The notes: generated from the letters alone by a model not told the origin. A stretch of DNA of 64,000 nucleotides from Diphasiastrum complanatum (GCA_029204225.1 CM055109.1:31905870-31969869); one strand, 5' to 3'. Shown: positions 1-11,704, numbered from the stretch's first letter. A program made the numbers and translations.

Positions 1-108
1 TGACGTGCACGCTCCCAGATATTTGCTGTCAGCAAATGACAAGCGATAAATTGCTAAAATCTATAAGAGTTTCCAAAAAACAAATATTACAAAAAGAAAT
101 TATCTTAC

Positions 109-494
109 TTTGCACAGTATGGGATGATAAACATTGATGCCTCCTTGTTGTGTGTCTGAAGAGCCTTCTTTCTTTCCTCTCTTTATTCAACAGATGCTCA
201 GAAAATGGAGATACAACAAAAATCTCTTTCGTGACTGTATATGTGTATTTATGTACATAGTATACACACCCAAATTCAACTACTGTGTTTGAGATATGGG
301 AGGTCTTCTCCTTGAGCTCCCTATAATGCGGGTCTTTGATATTCATTGCAAAATCAATATCATCTATACAAAACATAAACTCTCCTCCAAGATCATCTAT
401 TTTTTTGGCTATATACATGTCAAAATCAATGTACCTCTCAGAATCAAAGAATGTGTCCTTTGGATCATTGGGGAGTCTGATGTGCAACTCTTTA
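109..494 (-). CDS. Exon-like fragment of an unrecognised protein, partial
   Basis: A minus-strand reading of about 130 codons contains a run rich in Asp, Glu, Tyr and Phe (for example HIRLPNDPKDTFFDSERY and GGEFMFCIDDIDF). The composition looks like real protein rather than chance reading. It ends at a strong 5' splice-site match, CAAA|GTAAG, whose GT lies at 108-107, so the gene probably continues past the left edge of the window. The same frame is closed at 521-523 by TGA, so the true left border of this exon must be an acceptor AG or a small frameshift near 490-510. I recognise no domain, and no copy of it is visible elsewhere in the window. It could be an exon of a host gene or of a degraded mobile element. 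No function is proposed. Confidence 0.35.
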
Positions 495-725
495 TCAGTT
501 GCAACAAGAGTCAGAAACAATCATGTCCACCACTATATTTAAATCATTCGCATGTAGACAAGGAAGACTGTGCATTTCAAGATCAGGGGTTGGGGGAGGA
601 CTCTCAACCCATGGAATTGTCGAGGTAGTTGCCACATCTCTATTAATGGGAGGAGGCGAGGGTGAAGAGCTGGGAGACCTAGCCTTGGATTTTGCTCGCT
701 TGGGCTGTGCTCGCTTTCTCTTTTT
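495..725 (-). CDS. Basic then Ser/Pro-rich coding-like segment, upstream of the 109-494 fragment
   Basis: A 76-codon open stretch on the minus strand begins with a basic run, KKRKRAQPKRAKSKAR, which resembles a nuclear localisation signal. It is followed by a Ser/Pro-rich linker (SPSSSPSPPP) and a segment ending in MIVSDSCCN before a TGA at 497-495. The reading lies directly upstream of the 109-494 exon-like fragment in a different frame, so either a short intron or a one-base shift separates them. The basic and Pro-rich composition is typical of disordered N-terminal parts of nuclear proteins. There is no domain match and no visible start codon within the open frame. Confidence 0.3.
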   Translation of the reverse strand, partial: KKRKRAQPKRAKSKARSPSSSPSPPPINRDVATTSTIPWVESPPPTPDLEMHSLPCLHANDLNIVVDMIVSDSCCN

Positions 726-799
726 TCAGGGTGAAAAAGGCCCCCTTTCAAGAGGAACTTGCCTTTGTGTGAAGCCAGACTTAAAAATGTTTTCATAGA

Positions 800-1440
800 T
801 GTATTGAAGCCTCAACACTACAATGGTTAATAAATTTCTGCAATAGAATGAACAAGGCAACAATATCTCAACCTGTATGATAAGCAATCATTACCAAATT
901 CTCATATCACAATGTTTAACTAGACAGCCTCTTATAAAGCAAATTCTAAGGTGGATGCTAAGCAACAAATCAATAATCTATCACAAGTCAAATCACTGCT
1001 CATGATTCAGTATAGTGTCCCACTGATCAAAGGCCTACAACACAATGTTAGCTGCAAGCAAAGAGATATAGAATGCAATGTACACAATTCTAAAATCTGC
1101 AACCACAGAGTTAGAGGCAGCAAAGGGATACAAGATGCAATCCCACAATGCCAGGCCCTGCAACCACCAGATTAGGAACAACAAGAAACAAATAATGCCA
1201 AATCTGATTCTACAAACAAAGTGATGAAAACACAATGCTAAAGATCAAACCAGTAAATTAATAACAGTGATCAGTTTGCAGCAAAGATCGAACAAAGAAG
1301 TTAGAGTGGAAGGCACCAGGCAGATCAGCCTCTTCTCCTTTCCTCCTCCTTGTCTCTGTGGGATTGAGCACAAATTGGAAGTGGACCAAACAAAACAACT
1401 TCTACTCCTTCCCTTTCTCTCCAAGATTCTCCACACAAGT
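800..1440. other. Intergenic, no gene seen
   Basis: No reading longer than about 75 codons with protein-like composition is visible on either strand. The stretch contains A-rich text with direct near-repeats of the words AGCAAAG and CAACCACAGAGTTAG/CAACCACCAGATTAG (around 1060-1175), suggesting small local duplications. Confidence 0.4.
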
Positions 1441-1445
1441 TTTTT

Positions 1446-1599
<154 letters not shown>

Positions 1600-1619
1600 A
1601 GAAGAAGAATGAATGCTAC

Positions 1620-3960
1620 GTAGAGACTGGCCCCTTCTAATGCTAGAGAGGGTTGAGGCCCAAAGAGGTGCACCTCTTCATGAATGGGCACCAATAGGGG
1701 CTTTTTGGCAGTTGGGCCCAAACTTAAGGGCTGAGCCCCAAATTTGGTTTTAAATCACTAAAGTGGCCTATGGTGAATAAAACTACCATTTAACTGGTCT
1801 TCAAGATGAACTGGCACCTTCTAGCCCCGACAAACTCGGAAAATAGGGACATAGGCCTCTTAAATAAATTTAAGTCCAGCATAAATCAATAAAAAGATGA
1901 AGTTTCACTAAAAGTGCAACCGGCCATAATGGGCCATTTACGCGTCAGTTTTAAGCAGTTTCACATCGGCGTAATAGCGAGCGGCGATGATTTTCCGTCA
2001 AAAATAACTTGAAAAGAGGGTCTTTTTCCCTGCAAACAAATGCTTTTATTTCTAACACCAAATGTCAGAAAATAACATTCCTTCATTTTAATAGACTTGT
2101 CTGTCTCCTAAATCCTCATCACAGTGATCGTTTTACCAATTAACTTCATCTTGGAGTAATCAACTACTCAAGTTAATTGCCAATGATTCAAAAATCTCAA
2201 TTAATGTCTAGGTGAAGAATTCAATTATACTAGTATGACACCACATTTAGATCCTTACCCAAATCATTTATAAGTTAATCCATAAATCTTCTATACAAAG
2301 ATTTGTTAACTCTGCAAGTATCTGTCAAAACAATACTTGACCATATGTGCATGTTCACCGACTAGGTTAAGTGCACCAAATAACTCTAGTAACCAGGAAT
2401 ACACAGTAGATTCATACAAAATTAATCGTGCACATATGTGAATAATCTCACTATGACCCAGTACATAAACACATTCTTATCTGGCAGATTCCTCCAGAAC
2501 CCACATATGTTACTCACATATCTCATTGAGATCTTGTAACTCAGCTACAAAAGATTTTCTATTTTTCATGAGTAAATAACATATCCAAAAAATCTTTGAG
2601 ACGAATAACATTCAATTTCAACAATTTTCCAATCCAACTTACCTCTAATTACATAATTTCATCCAGTGGCACTCAATCAACCCCTCTGATCTTAGTACCC
2701 AAACTAAGATTAGGTTGATCCGATACAGAACTCTTAGACTTAAATTCTGATCAAACTTACTTCTATTACAACCAATATGAAATTACTAACCTTTGACCAT
2801 TCACTGTACTCCTTATAGATAATGATTCAACTTTCAAACCTGCTTTAGATCTAGATTGTCCACACAATCCCTAGAAAATTTCTCTTATTCAAAAAGTTCC
2901 AATTAGGTATCTTACTCTAAATCTATCCAAAATTACTTTCAGACCAAATCTTATTTCTATACCACAATTGGTTCTCTTCTGAAAACTATGCAACCTATAG
3001 ATTCCCAAATAGAATTTTATCCCACCACTTCACACCTCCTTTTAAAGAAATAATAAATTCTAGTAAAAGTTAACTGGAAAGATGACATATGAAAATATCC
3101 AAATCCATGAAAAGTCAGTAATTAGTGCATTTCACAAAAGGATTCACTATCTTACAAACATGACTTTTCCTTCAAATATTTTCAACCTGAGTGATATAAC
3201 TATCATTCCTCTGAAGTCCATTTATGCAACAGAGATATCCAAGGTTTAAGACATTGAACCACTTTGACTTTAAGATTTATCTGACTTCCAAGTCTATTCA
3301 CACAAGTAGTAATTTATATGACATAACAGTCTTTTAGAAGAATAACTTCATGCTGGAAAGAATTCATATAAACTAGTCTGATGTCTTATATTCGAGAAAT
3401 TACTAAGAAGTAAAGGATTAATTAAAAAAGTGAGAAATAGATTTGAGGGCCTCTGATTTTGTAAATAATGAGATACCACATTGGGATCTAGATTAAACCT
3501 CAAAATTTTCCAAAATACCCCACATTTGATCGAATGGTTTTCTTTTTTCCCATATCGCGACTAGGAACTAAAACACGCCATTGATCATCAGATCTTTACA
3601 GTCCTAGAATTCTCTTTCCAAAATTACTGATGTCCCATACCATCAGCTTTTCCTTCCAGAAAACTCTTAACCGTCTTATCTGATATTCTAGAGATCCATT
3701 GATCATCTAGTTGTCCTATAATCCATATATGATATTATCTCTTGTTCCCATAAAATGGAGAATCCATTTATTCAGATAGTTGGTCATGTTAATCAAATGG
3801 ATACCACAATCCACACTTGATCTTGTGATCTAAACAAAAAAATTAACATGGTTCATCATTACATTCTGATCCTTTCAGGTTAATGATAAGCTTCGAATGG
3901 ATCCAAGAGCATTAACTCTAGGGACAAGCTTCTATAAATTAACAGATCCAATGTAATCCA
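1620..3960. other. Long AT-rich stretch without a gene
   Basis: No convincing coding sequence was found on either strand. Around 1690-1750 and 1925-2000 there are GGGCCC/TGGGCC words and a GC-richer patch (CGGCGTAATAGCGAGCGGCGATG) that may be the end of a DNA element. From 2050 to 3960 the text is uniformly AT-rich with short words shared with 5500-6330, so it may be non-coding or LTR sequence of the GypA element whose gag lies at 3965-5470. I could not delimit an LTR. Confidence 0.35.
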
Positions 3961-3964
3961 TATA

Positions 3965-5470
3965 TCAGATTCTACTTCTAACATCACAATTGACATCCAA
4001 AACTGCGGATAACTCAATGGTTACAAAGATATAAATTATGAATTTGATTTGCTCATTAGAATAAGGATAGACTAATGGAGTGGAGTTCTCATTGGGTATG
4101 GAAACTAGATCATCAAGTCGTCTATCTTCTTTTCGGCTAGCGGCTCTTTGAGCTCTAGTCATGACCATACCTGGCAAGGTCTCGACCTGAATTGAACAAA
4201 CTGGGACAGATGGTTTAGGTAGATTTTGGTAGTCTTTTGTATGGTGCTCGATTCTGCAGTTATCACATAGGGGTGGGAATTTGAGCTTGTCAGGACAACG
4301 GATGCTAGGGTGTCGGCCAACACAAACAAAACAACCTCTCAAGGTAGGCATGGCTTGTGCCACATAATTTACTTGTGAGGTGGCATAGTATGGTTGGTTT
4401 GGATCATAAGTGACGGTGTTGGCATCATATTGGTATGTCGGGTCCACTTAGTGAGTAGCATCTGGAGTTTCATCAACGTAATACGAAGCGGGATCAATGT
4501 AGTGAACATGTGCTTGTGGCAGAGGTTGATTTACGACATAAGGCTGTCTAGGTGGATATTGTTGTGGGCCTGGCGGTCATGGCTGTAATTGTCCAGGTCA
4601 TTGATAGGTCTGTTGAGGATTGTAAGGTGGTGGACCAGGGGGTCGGTATTGCCTATACATTGGTCTTGCATTTTGCGCAAAATATATTTTTATAGTATGG
4701 TTTTGAGAATAGATAGGGCACCACACATTTTCTCGAGAAGGATAGGTCTTGTCAGCCATATCTTTAAGTGCCTTTTGGAATTCAGTCGTAAGCTTATCCA
4801 TTTGGGCTTGCTGAGTCTTTTGCCAGGTATCCATATGTTGTAACAGTTCAGTGGAATTAGAACTAGAGGTGGGCTCCGGGTGTGAATCATTTTTAACGGG
4901 AGCTTTCCCCTTGCGATCACGATGGTCATACTCATCATCAGATCCTTCATCTTCCTCTCTAATGGCATCATCCATTACATCTTTTAGCTGGTCATAAGAG
5001 TCGACTGGTTTAAGTTCTCATCGGATAGATCTAGGTAAACCTACCAAGAAGAGTTTGATAGCCATTTCTTCTATTATTTTTATCATCAATGCATTCAAAT
5101 TTGAGGTGCTTAAAGCATTCAATGTAGGTGCGTACAAATTCGTCCCTTCTCATCTTGATATGAGACAATTGAATGAAAGGGCTCTGGGTCAATTTGGAAG
5201 GTTTAAATCGTTTGGTCAGGGCAGCGATAAGGGTTTCCCAGGAAACTATATCAAACTCTTCAAGATTAAGATACTATTCCTTAGCATCCACGAGTAATAC
5301 CGTAGGAAAAAGATGTGATTTTTGATTCTCAAAAGTACATCATAGAATTGACAGACATTTTCAAAATCTTGGAGAAATTTGATTGGGTCTGATCCTCCAT
5401 CATATTTCGATGCATCGATCCTAGGGATTCATCGTCCAAGTCGTAGAGCAGGGGCACCTTCAGGTTCCTT
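3965..5470 (-). pseudogene. Ty3/gypsy gag (GypA), decayed, no pol attached
   Basis: The minus-strand reading from about 5470 down to 3965 has the layout of a Ty3/gypsy Gag. A capsid-like region contains SKYDGGSDPIKFLQDFENV (5400-5330) and GLPRSIR (5045-5020). An acidic hinge follows (REEDEGSDDEYDHRD, near 4950), then a Pro/Gln/Tyr-rich stretch, then two zinc-knuckle-like motifs, CFVCVGRHPSIRC (about 4340-4300) and CDNCRIEHHTKDY (about 4260-4220); the second has lost its last Cys. Stops and frame changes at 4448, 4580 and between 4975 and 5300 show it is not functional. Gag would form the particle and bind RNA. Neither protease nor reverse transcriptase is recognisable downstream (3960-1740), so this is either a gag-only non-autonomous copy or one truncated after gag. 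Confidence 0.7.
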
Positions 5471-5474
5471 ACTC

Positions 5475-6340
5475 GCCTAGTCACCTCGCCAGGGTGATAT
5501 TACTGTAAAATTTCAGAAATAGATGGTGAATTTAATCCAGGAAATTAATATTCGATATTAAGCAATTATTTACTGGGATAACCAAAATCCTAACTGTGAA
5601 ATACATTTTTCGATCACACTTACCACCTCTTATGTCCACTCTTTACCTCCGTAGAATTTTCAGTTCCCTGAAAATCTATTTCAGCAGAAGTACTAAGAAG
5701 ACATAACGACATTAGTAGGAAAAAATCTGAAACAGTTTCATTTCTATCCTATACCTGGGCTGAATTACCGATCAACTACTAGTAAAAAAACACTACTAGT
5801 CTGATCTTTTGAACATAATTCACCATAGAATTTAACTGGAAATGAATTCAGTTTTTTAATTCCTATTATTACATTTTTTCAATAAAATTGGAATATTTTG
5901 CTTTTTTAAGACTAGTCTGGCATTACTCCATCAATATTGATAAAAACTATCCAAATCCAAAATATGAAATTACATGAATGGAAATCCTACCAATATGATT
6001 TCAGAAACTCTTAAATTGTATCCAAACAAGATTTCATCTGATCGGATAAAGAGTTCTCTCATCATTCATTTTATCAGGTCATTTCATATTGTTTAATGGT
6101 TTTACCCTCAATTTTGACGAGTATCTTGTTCAAACGTTCACCAATGATTAGTATCAACTAGAAATATTCCAGACAAGTAACTGATTTCAAATTTTAAACA
6201 AACTTGAAATTCAACAAAAAAGAAAAAATTAAAGCTTAACTTAAATTCTGGGAAGAACTTAGCTTCTATAATTTAGTCATCAACAAACACAGTACCAAAA
6301 AAATTAAATTTTCTTGAACTGGGTACCGTCACTGACTCAT
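5475..6340. other. AT-rich non-coding stretch upstream of GypA gag
   Basis: There is no open reading with protein-like composition. By position this would be the 5' leader or LTR of GypA, but no primer-binding site or LTR border was recognised. Confidence 0.35.
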
Positions 6341-7072
6341 TGTTAGTGTTGATTTCACACGTGTGGATTGTCCACAACATGTATTTGTGATCTCCTAAGG
6401 TGTGTAGATGCACCAAGATCAAGACTAGATTGAGATTCAAGATCTATCTTTGATTCTATGGCAAAAACACACTACTACATGCATTCAATCACTTTCAACT
6501 CTCACTCACACGTGTGGGAAGTATTAAAAAATTATTCTAAGTAAAAACAAGTTGCTCTCCTCAGGTAGAGAGAAAAAACCATCATGAGCTCTTGGGTAGA
6601 GAGAGAAAGCTAGAAATCCAATAACACTAAAAATCCACACAATCACGAAATCAATTAGATCCAAAATGAGGAGTACAATGATACTAGTAGATCCACGAGC
6701 TACCACTATGCTTAACTATGATTGGACCACACTTTGTCACCTCTTAATCGCATTGGACCATTGATCCATGCACCTCTTAATTCTATTGGACTATATTCAA
6801 GCAAACCTCAAATTCCTATTGGACCTCACATGGTTCCACCTCTAAATCCTATTGGACCTCTTAGAATTCATCAAACAAAAGCATTACACTTGTCTACACT
6901 CTAATTGGCACGAGTTTAGCCTCTTACTCTATTTTGGCTCAATAGTGGCATTACAAGTGGAAATGCATAATTTGCCATCTATGTTCCTATCAACATCCTA
7001 CACCTAGATGCTTGATATGGAAAACATAAGACCCCTATATCTAACATAGATAATCTTTTTCAATTCTTCACA
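6341..7072 (-). repeat. Probable 3' LTR of copia element CopA
   Basis: On the minus strand a purine tract AGGAGGAG (7080-7073) is followed directly by TGTGAAGAATTG, the expected layout of a polypurine tract and LTR start. The far border is placed at TGTTAGTG (6341) because it gives TG..CA ends, but this end is not verified by a second LTR. The LTR carries two exact copies of the palindrome CACACGTGTG, at 6356-6365 and 6507-6516. Confidence 0.5.
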
Positions 7073-7081
7073 CTCCTCCTA

Positions 7082-8458
7082 AAAAATTATCTATGAAGAT
7101 TTAAGCATTGATCTTGATACAACTCCAAGATTAGATCTATGCTTGATGAAAGCACTTTTGCTCAAAGGCTTGGTGAGTAGATCGGCAATACAAGAGGATG
7201 AGTTAACATGCTCCAAATAGATTTCTCCTCCAATAAGCTTTTCTCTCACAAAATGGTGTGCCACTTCTATGTGCTGCTTTTTGCATGAAATATGGGATTA
7301 TTGGCAAGAGCTTGGGCTGAGATGTTATCACACTTGATCATTGGTAGATCATCTTCCTGGATGCACTTTAGCTCCATTAATAACCTCTTGATCCAAAGCA
7401 CCTCTTTGGTGGTTGTAGTGAGTGCTTTGTACTCGGCCTCACATGAAGAGAGAGATATAGTATCTTGCTTTTTGGAAAGCCAAGATATTAGATTTCCTCC
7501 AAGAAAGATAGTGTATGCACTAGTTTTGATCCATCTTGTCACTTGCAAAGTCCGAATCCGAGTAGCCAACAATGGATAGATCTTCATTTTTATAAAGTAG
7601 ACTATAATCACAAGATGAAGATACATATCTTAGAATCCTCTTGGCCATCTTCCAATGATGGATCTTAGGATCTTGCATAAATTGACTCAATTTGTGCACA
7701 CAAACACTTAGATCGGGCCTAGTAATGGTAAGCCAAATCAAGGAGCCTACAAGACTCCCAAAAAGTGTGTGTCCTCAAAGGATCTTTCATCACCTTTATT
7801 AGGATCTTTTACAATTTGCTCCATTGGAGTATCTATGCTCTTAGAATTTTCCATAAGGAATTTTTTCAACATAGAGTGAGCATATCTAGATTGGCATATA
7901 AAGACAAGATTTTCATAAAAATCAATTTCTAGGCCTAGGATGTAATGTATCTCTCCTAGATCTTGCATTTTAAACTCACATCCAAGTGCTAGCTTAGTTT
8001 CATCAACTAGCTTGATACAACTTCCACAAAGAATAATGTCATCAACATAAATTAGAAGAATGACAATATTGCTATCAACAAACTTTAGATACATGGAAGG
8101 ATCATAGTCACTAAGAGTAAATCCTAGTGAGATAAGAAAAGAATTAAGTCTTGAATACCATGATCTTGTGCTTGCTTGAGTCCATAAAGACTTTTGAAGA
8201 GCAAGCACACTTTGGACTCATCCTTGATGAATCCTTGAGGTTTTTCCATATAGATCTCCTCCTCAATATAACCATTTAGAAAAGCATTGGATACATCTAA
8301 TTAGAACACCTTCCTTTTAAAGAAACAAGCAAGAGAAATAAGAATTCTTATTGTCACCATCTTTGCAACGAGTGCAAAGCTCTCCTCATAATCAAGGCCA
8401 TGGATTTGAGCAAATCCTTTGGCACATAATCTTGCTTTATGCTTGTTGATGGTGCCAT
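7082..8458 (-). pseudogene. Ty1/copia pol fragment (CopA): reverse transcriptase and RNase H
   Basis: Minus-strand readings show Ty1/copia pol in the expected order. KARLCAKGFAQIHGLDYEESF (8460-8370, split here only by residue count) leads into the RT palm with the catalytic YVDDIILCG near 8050. DLGEIHYILGLEIDF (7960-7920) and TRPDLSVCVHKLSQFM (7720-7675) follow, and then RNase H with GYSDSDFASD (about 7570) and SLSSCEAEYKAL (about 7450). At least two single-base frame breaks (near 8190 and 7760) and an interruption near 7520-7560 make it non-functional. Gag, protease and integrase are missing: the copy stops at 8458, exactly where a TGTGAAG sequence begins. It belongs to the same family as CopB (12645-13294) and CopE (34061-35166), sharing strings such as ILGLEIDF and MQDPKI. 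Confidence 0.85.
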
Positions 8459-8460
8459 CA

Positions 8461-9036
8461 TGTGAAGAATTGCCAAAAATTGGCAAATCTAGCTTGATCA
8501 AAAACCATGTAGAATAGTGTAAATTGTGTACACAAGTGGGTCCCGCACATGTGAGGCCATGATGCCACATGGGAAACCCATCCTAATGTAGGTTAGGTCA
8601 AGTCAAGAGAGTTGGTCATGTCTATTTGGTGGTCATCCCTACTTTATAGGACCTACACCTAAGTTTAAGGTGAAAGTTTGACCAACTAGCTACCTACCAA
8701 GCATAACTCTAGGAAATAGACTAGGGTTTCATTGTAGGTCAAGGAGAGTGAGTTAACTTCCTTATTACATGCTGGAAATCCACCTAACTTCAAGAAGGAA
8801 GTCGAATTTGGTATGTATTCCCTCTCTCCATAGTGAGAAGATAGAAAATTTTTGGAGCTCATTGGCAATCTCAAGCTAGTTCACTATGTACATTGAGTTT
8901 TTGTGATCCAAATGAAACCAAATCAATTTCTACTTGTTTCTCAGGGTGAATGCCGTACTACGGCCTGTAGTACACACGTGTGGGCTCAGATTTCAATGTT
9001 TATCAATGCTTTTGATTGTTAATGCTTGTTGTTTGT
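8461..9036. repeat. Possible solo LTR or short insertion ending CopA
   Basis: The CopA coding text stops at 8458 and the next bases are TGTGAAGAATTGCC, an LTR-like start. The stretch has no coding capacity, includes one CACACGTGTG palindrome (8973-8982) and ends near GTTTGTCA. A clear target-site duplication was not found, and CopA does not resume on the right side. The border is therefore approximate. Confidence 0.3.
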
Positions 9037-9147
9037 CAAATTGCCAATCTAGATCAACTTTTTTGTGTCTAGTTTTTTGATAGATTGTTAAGCAAGCATC
9101 CAATCACTCTTGTGGATCTTTTGTAGATCCATTTATGGTCCTACTGA

Positions 9148-9196
9148 TTATTCTTCTATAATATCCTATGTGACCTAAGAATCCTCTAAGCTTGTT
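9148..9196 (-). repeat. Second copy of an RT segment in GypB
   Basis: On the minus strand this stretch encodes RGFLGHIGYYRR-like text and is almost identical to 9276-9326, which encodes the same RT segment in its normal place. It is a local direct duplication about 128 bp apart inside the decayed GypB pol. Confidence 0.75.
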
Positions 9197-9199
9197 GAT

Positions 9200-10560
9200 G
9201 ATCACTTGTTGACCAGTGATATTCTATAGTCTTTTTTAATAATCATGTTAGTAGAGTAACTGTAATAGCATAATCTTTGATTATTCTTCTATAATATCCT
9301 ACGTGACCTAAGAGTCCTCTAAGCTCCCATATATTGATTGTTTCTAATTGTTATGTCCATGTCCTATACAAGGGAATCGGAATTATTTTTGACGTGGATA
9401 GCCGATCACTCCAGTTGTATGTGGTTATTAGTTATGCTACGTCATTCCGAACGTGGTCGTATTAAATAATTAATAATCATATGAGGGCCCAGACCTATAT
9501 GCATGGTGAAGACTGCTTTAATGCAAGAATAGGAGATCAATAACTCAATTTAGGTTGCATGGGGATCCTAAAGAGAATATTCTCTCTCTCTTGAGAAGAA
9601 TAGGTCTCGTGGAAACTCGCCCATCCTCCTATCGTGAATTGCGATTCTTGAGCCAGTTCTTCCTCTCCTCTCTTGTGTTCTTCACTGTGGCTTGGGGGTG
9701 GATTGGTTAGGGTATTGACTAGCCTCTCCATATTGGTTGGGTGGTTCATGCTCCACATGTGTCCTTTTGGTTTGCATGTGATTGGAATCTTGTAGATCTT
9801 CACTTGGTGGTTCTTACACTGATAATTCTAAGATCATTTTAACTTTCTCAATATTGGCTTGTATATCGTCATTTGAGATCTTATGTCCTAATAGATTTCC
9901 TTCCCTCATTCCAAAATAACACTTGGAAGGGTGCAATTTAAGTAATGTCTCCTGACTTCGTCTTAGATTTTTCTCTAGCACTTCTAAATGATCCTTAGTA
10001 GATGAATAAACATAAAAATCATCTATAAAAATTTCCTCAAAAATTTGAAGTAATTAGTCATTATAAATTGAAACATTGCGGGTGCATTATATAGACCAAA
10101 GGGCATATGTGTATAAGCATACGTCCCCCAGTCAGTGCTGAAAGTGGTTTTAGATCTATCCTCCTCTCTAATGGAAACTTGGTTGCAACATGAGAACCCA
10201 TCTAGGAAACTGTAGCACTTATGACGTGGTACTTGATCTAAAATGAAATCCGTGTATGGCAATGGGTGATAATCCTTTGCAGTGGTTGCGTTTAATTAGG
10301 CTAAAATCTTGACATACTCTAAATTTTCCTATCTTTTTCTATGACTATCGGTGAAACCCATTTGCTACTCAGAATAGAGTATATTATTCCTGTTTTGAGG
10401 CATCTACCTAATTCGTCCTTTACTAATAACGAGTATTTTGGGTTTAATCTATATTGTCTTTGCCTAACTAGTATAGCACCCTAGATTAAATCTATCCTAT
10501 GCTCTCCCCATTTAATTGGTATTCTAGTCAGATCGTCCATCGACCATGCAAATATGTTTT
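9200..10560 (-). pseudogene. Ty3/gypsy reverse transcriptase (GypB), split by an inserted LTR
   Basis: The minus-strand RT text runs from about 10560 to 9200. It contains MPYTDFILDQV (10262-10230), YSFLDGFSCCNQV, KTTFSTDWGTYAYTHMPFGLYNAPAMFQ, and the catalytic box IFIDDFYVYS (about 10040-10010). KCYFGMREGNLLGHKIS follows (about 9900), and after the 9339-9818 insertion LRGLLGHVGYYRR and LLKKTIEYHW (9326-9230). The RT would copy element RNA into DNA. The YxDD-type box is intact, but frame changes near 10262-10340 and at the insertion break it. The closest relative in the window is GypC (17560-18512), which shares the TDSILDQV, DWGTYAY and FGLCNAP strings. Confidence 0.85.
9339..9818 (-). repeat. 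480-bp solo LTR inserted in GypB reverse transcriptase
   Basis: A stretch unrelated to RT separates the KVKMILEL text from the LRGLLGHVGYYRR text of GypB. Read on the minus strand it begins TGTAAGAACC and ends GAAACA, giving TG..CA borders. The flanking pentamers are TTGAT (9334-9338) and CTGAT (9819-9823), four of five bases equal, consistent with an old target-site duplication. No internal element sequence is present, as expected for a solo LTR left by recombination. No other copy is seen in this window. Confidence 0.6.
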
Positions 10561-10599
10561 GAAACTTCTGTAGAAGTTTTATACTTTATTCATCATACC

Positions 10600-11242
10600 T
10601 TCTATCAAACTCACTATGGTTCCACCCAGAACTTCCCTTGATTTTAATATTGGAAGATCGTTTTCATCTTCCTCGTCCACTTCATAACATTCTATGAAAT
10701 TTACTTGAGATTCAATAGGTTTTTCTATTTTCTCATTCCATCTTATGAAATGACCTCCTAATGGGTTGACATTATGTATACTTGGAAAAAAATTTGCTTT
10801 GTAGCCTAATTTAAAATGGCACCAGCCTGATATAACCATGGCCTACCAAACAATATCAAATACGATGGCATATCCGTTGGTATTAAACAAAGAAAGTCAT
10901 GATGAAAGTTTATGTTTCTATGTTTACACTAATATGCCCAAACTCTCCTACTAGAGTATAGCGAGATGCATCAGCTAAATGTATCTCACGATGGCCAGTG
11001 GGTTGGATCTGATCTCCTAGTCCTAATTCTTTGGCCATGTCTTCGGTTATCAAGTTTATACTTGATTCCGAATCCATTAGTATCTTGTTAATAAAATAGC
11101 CGCCTATAATCACACTAACTTCGGGAACTCTACAGTCCCCTCTATCTACATACTCTATTCTATTACTATATGAGGGTATTGATAATTTTATACACTGATC
11201 CCCTTCCTCAACCTGTGCAGAAGGCAAATCTTCATCCTCCAA
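10600..11242 (-). pseudogene. GypB second retroviral-type aspartic protease module
   Basis: The minus-strand reading contains VPEVSVIIGGYFINKILMD, then the active-site region DSESSINLITEDMAKELGL, then LADASRYTLVGEFGHISV (11160-10910). After a frame change it reads LILFGRPWLYQAG (about 10870-10830). This is the complete order of a Ty3/gypsy protease domain. The Gly of the catalytic D-S-G triad is Glu (GAA), which should abolish activity and is one G-to-A change away. This module lies immediately downstream of a second homologous module (11310-11700). The acidic text ECYEVDEEDENDLP (10690-10640) links it to the RT. Confidence 0.7.
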
Positions 11243-11309
11243 AGTATAACTTGGGGATGAAGTTGGCGTTTCACCCTCATACTTATCTTTCTTCCAAGAT
11301 ATAGTAATC

Positions 11310-11700
11310 TTTTTTTATTTTTCCCTTCCGACGTAGCCATTTGGTCTTTGAAGGTAATTTCCTTCTTCCTCCAATGGGTTATTACATCGGCTTGGTGCAA
11401 CCTGGTCCATGGTCTTCCTAACAATACTTTGTAGGTCTGTGGTCTTTAATATTATAAAATCCATTAAAAATTTATGATTACGAATATACACCGTGACTTG
11501 TAACATTTTTCTGATAGGAGTTCTATGGGTTGCGTCTGCCAACCTGAGATGCCTAAGTGTGGGTGATATCTGATGGTGGATGCCTAATTCATATGTAGCC
11601 TCCTGGGTCATGATGTTTATACTTGACTCTGAGTCTATGGGTACCTTATCTAGAATGCATCCGTTGATAATTATCTGAATTTCCGGTTGGCCTTCATCGC
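11310..11700 (-). pseudogene. GypB first retroviral-type aspartic protease module
   Basis: The minus-strand text PEIQIIINGCILDKVPI, then DSESSINIMTQEATYELGI, LRHLRLADATHRTPIRKM, VYIRNHKFLMDFIILK, then MLGRPW and HQADVITHWRKKEI (11424-11340) matches a Ty3/gypsy protease in order. It aligns residue for residue with the GypC protease (16600-16980), where the triad is DSGSS. Here, as in the module at 10600-11242, the Gly is Glu (GAG). A frame shift separates the two halves around 11420. Two complete protease modules in a row are not the normal gypsy layout. Confidence 0.7.
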
Positions 11701-11704
11701 CAAA

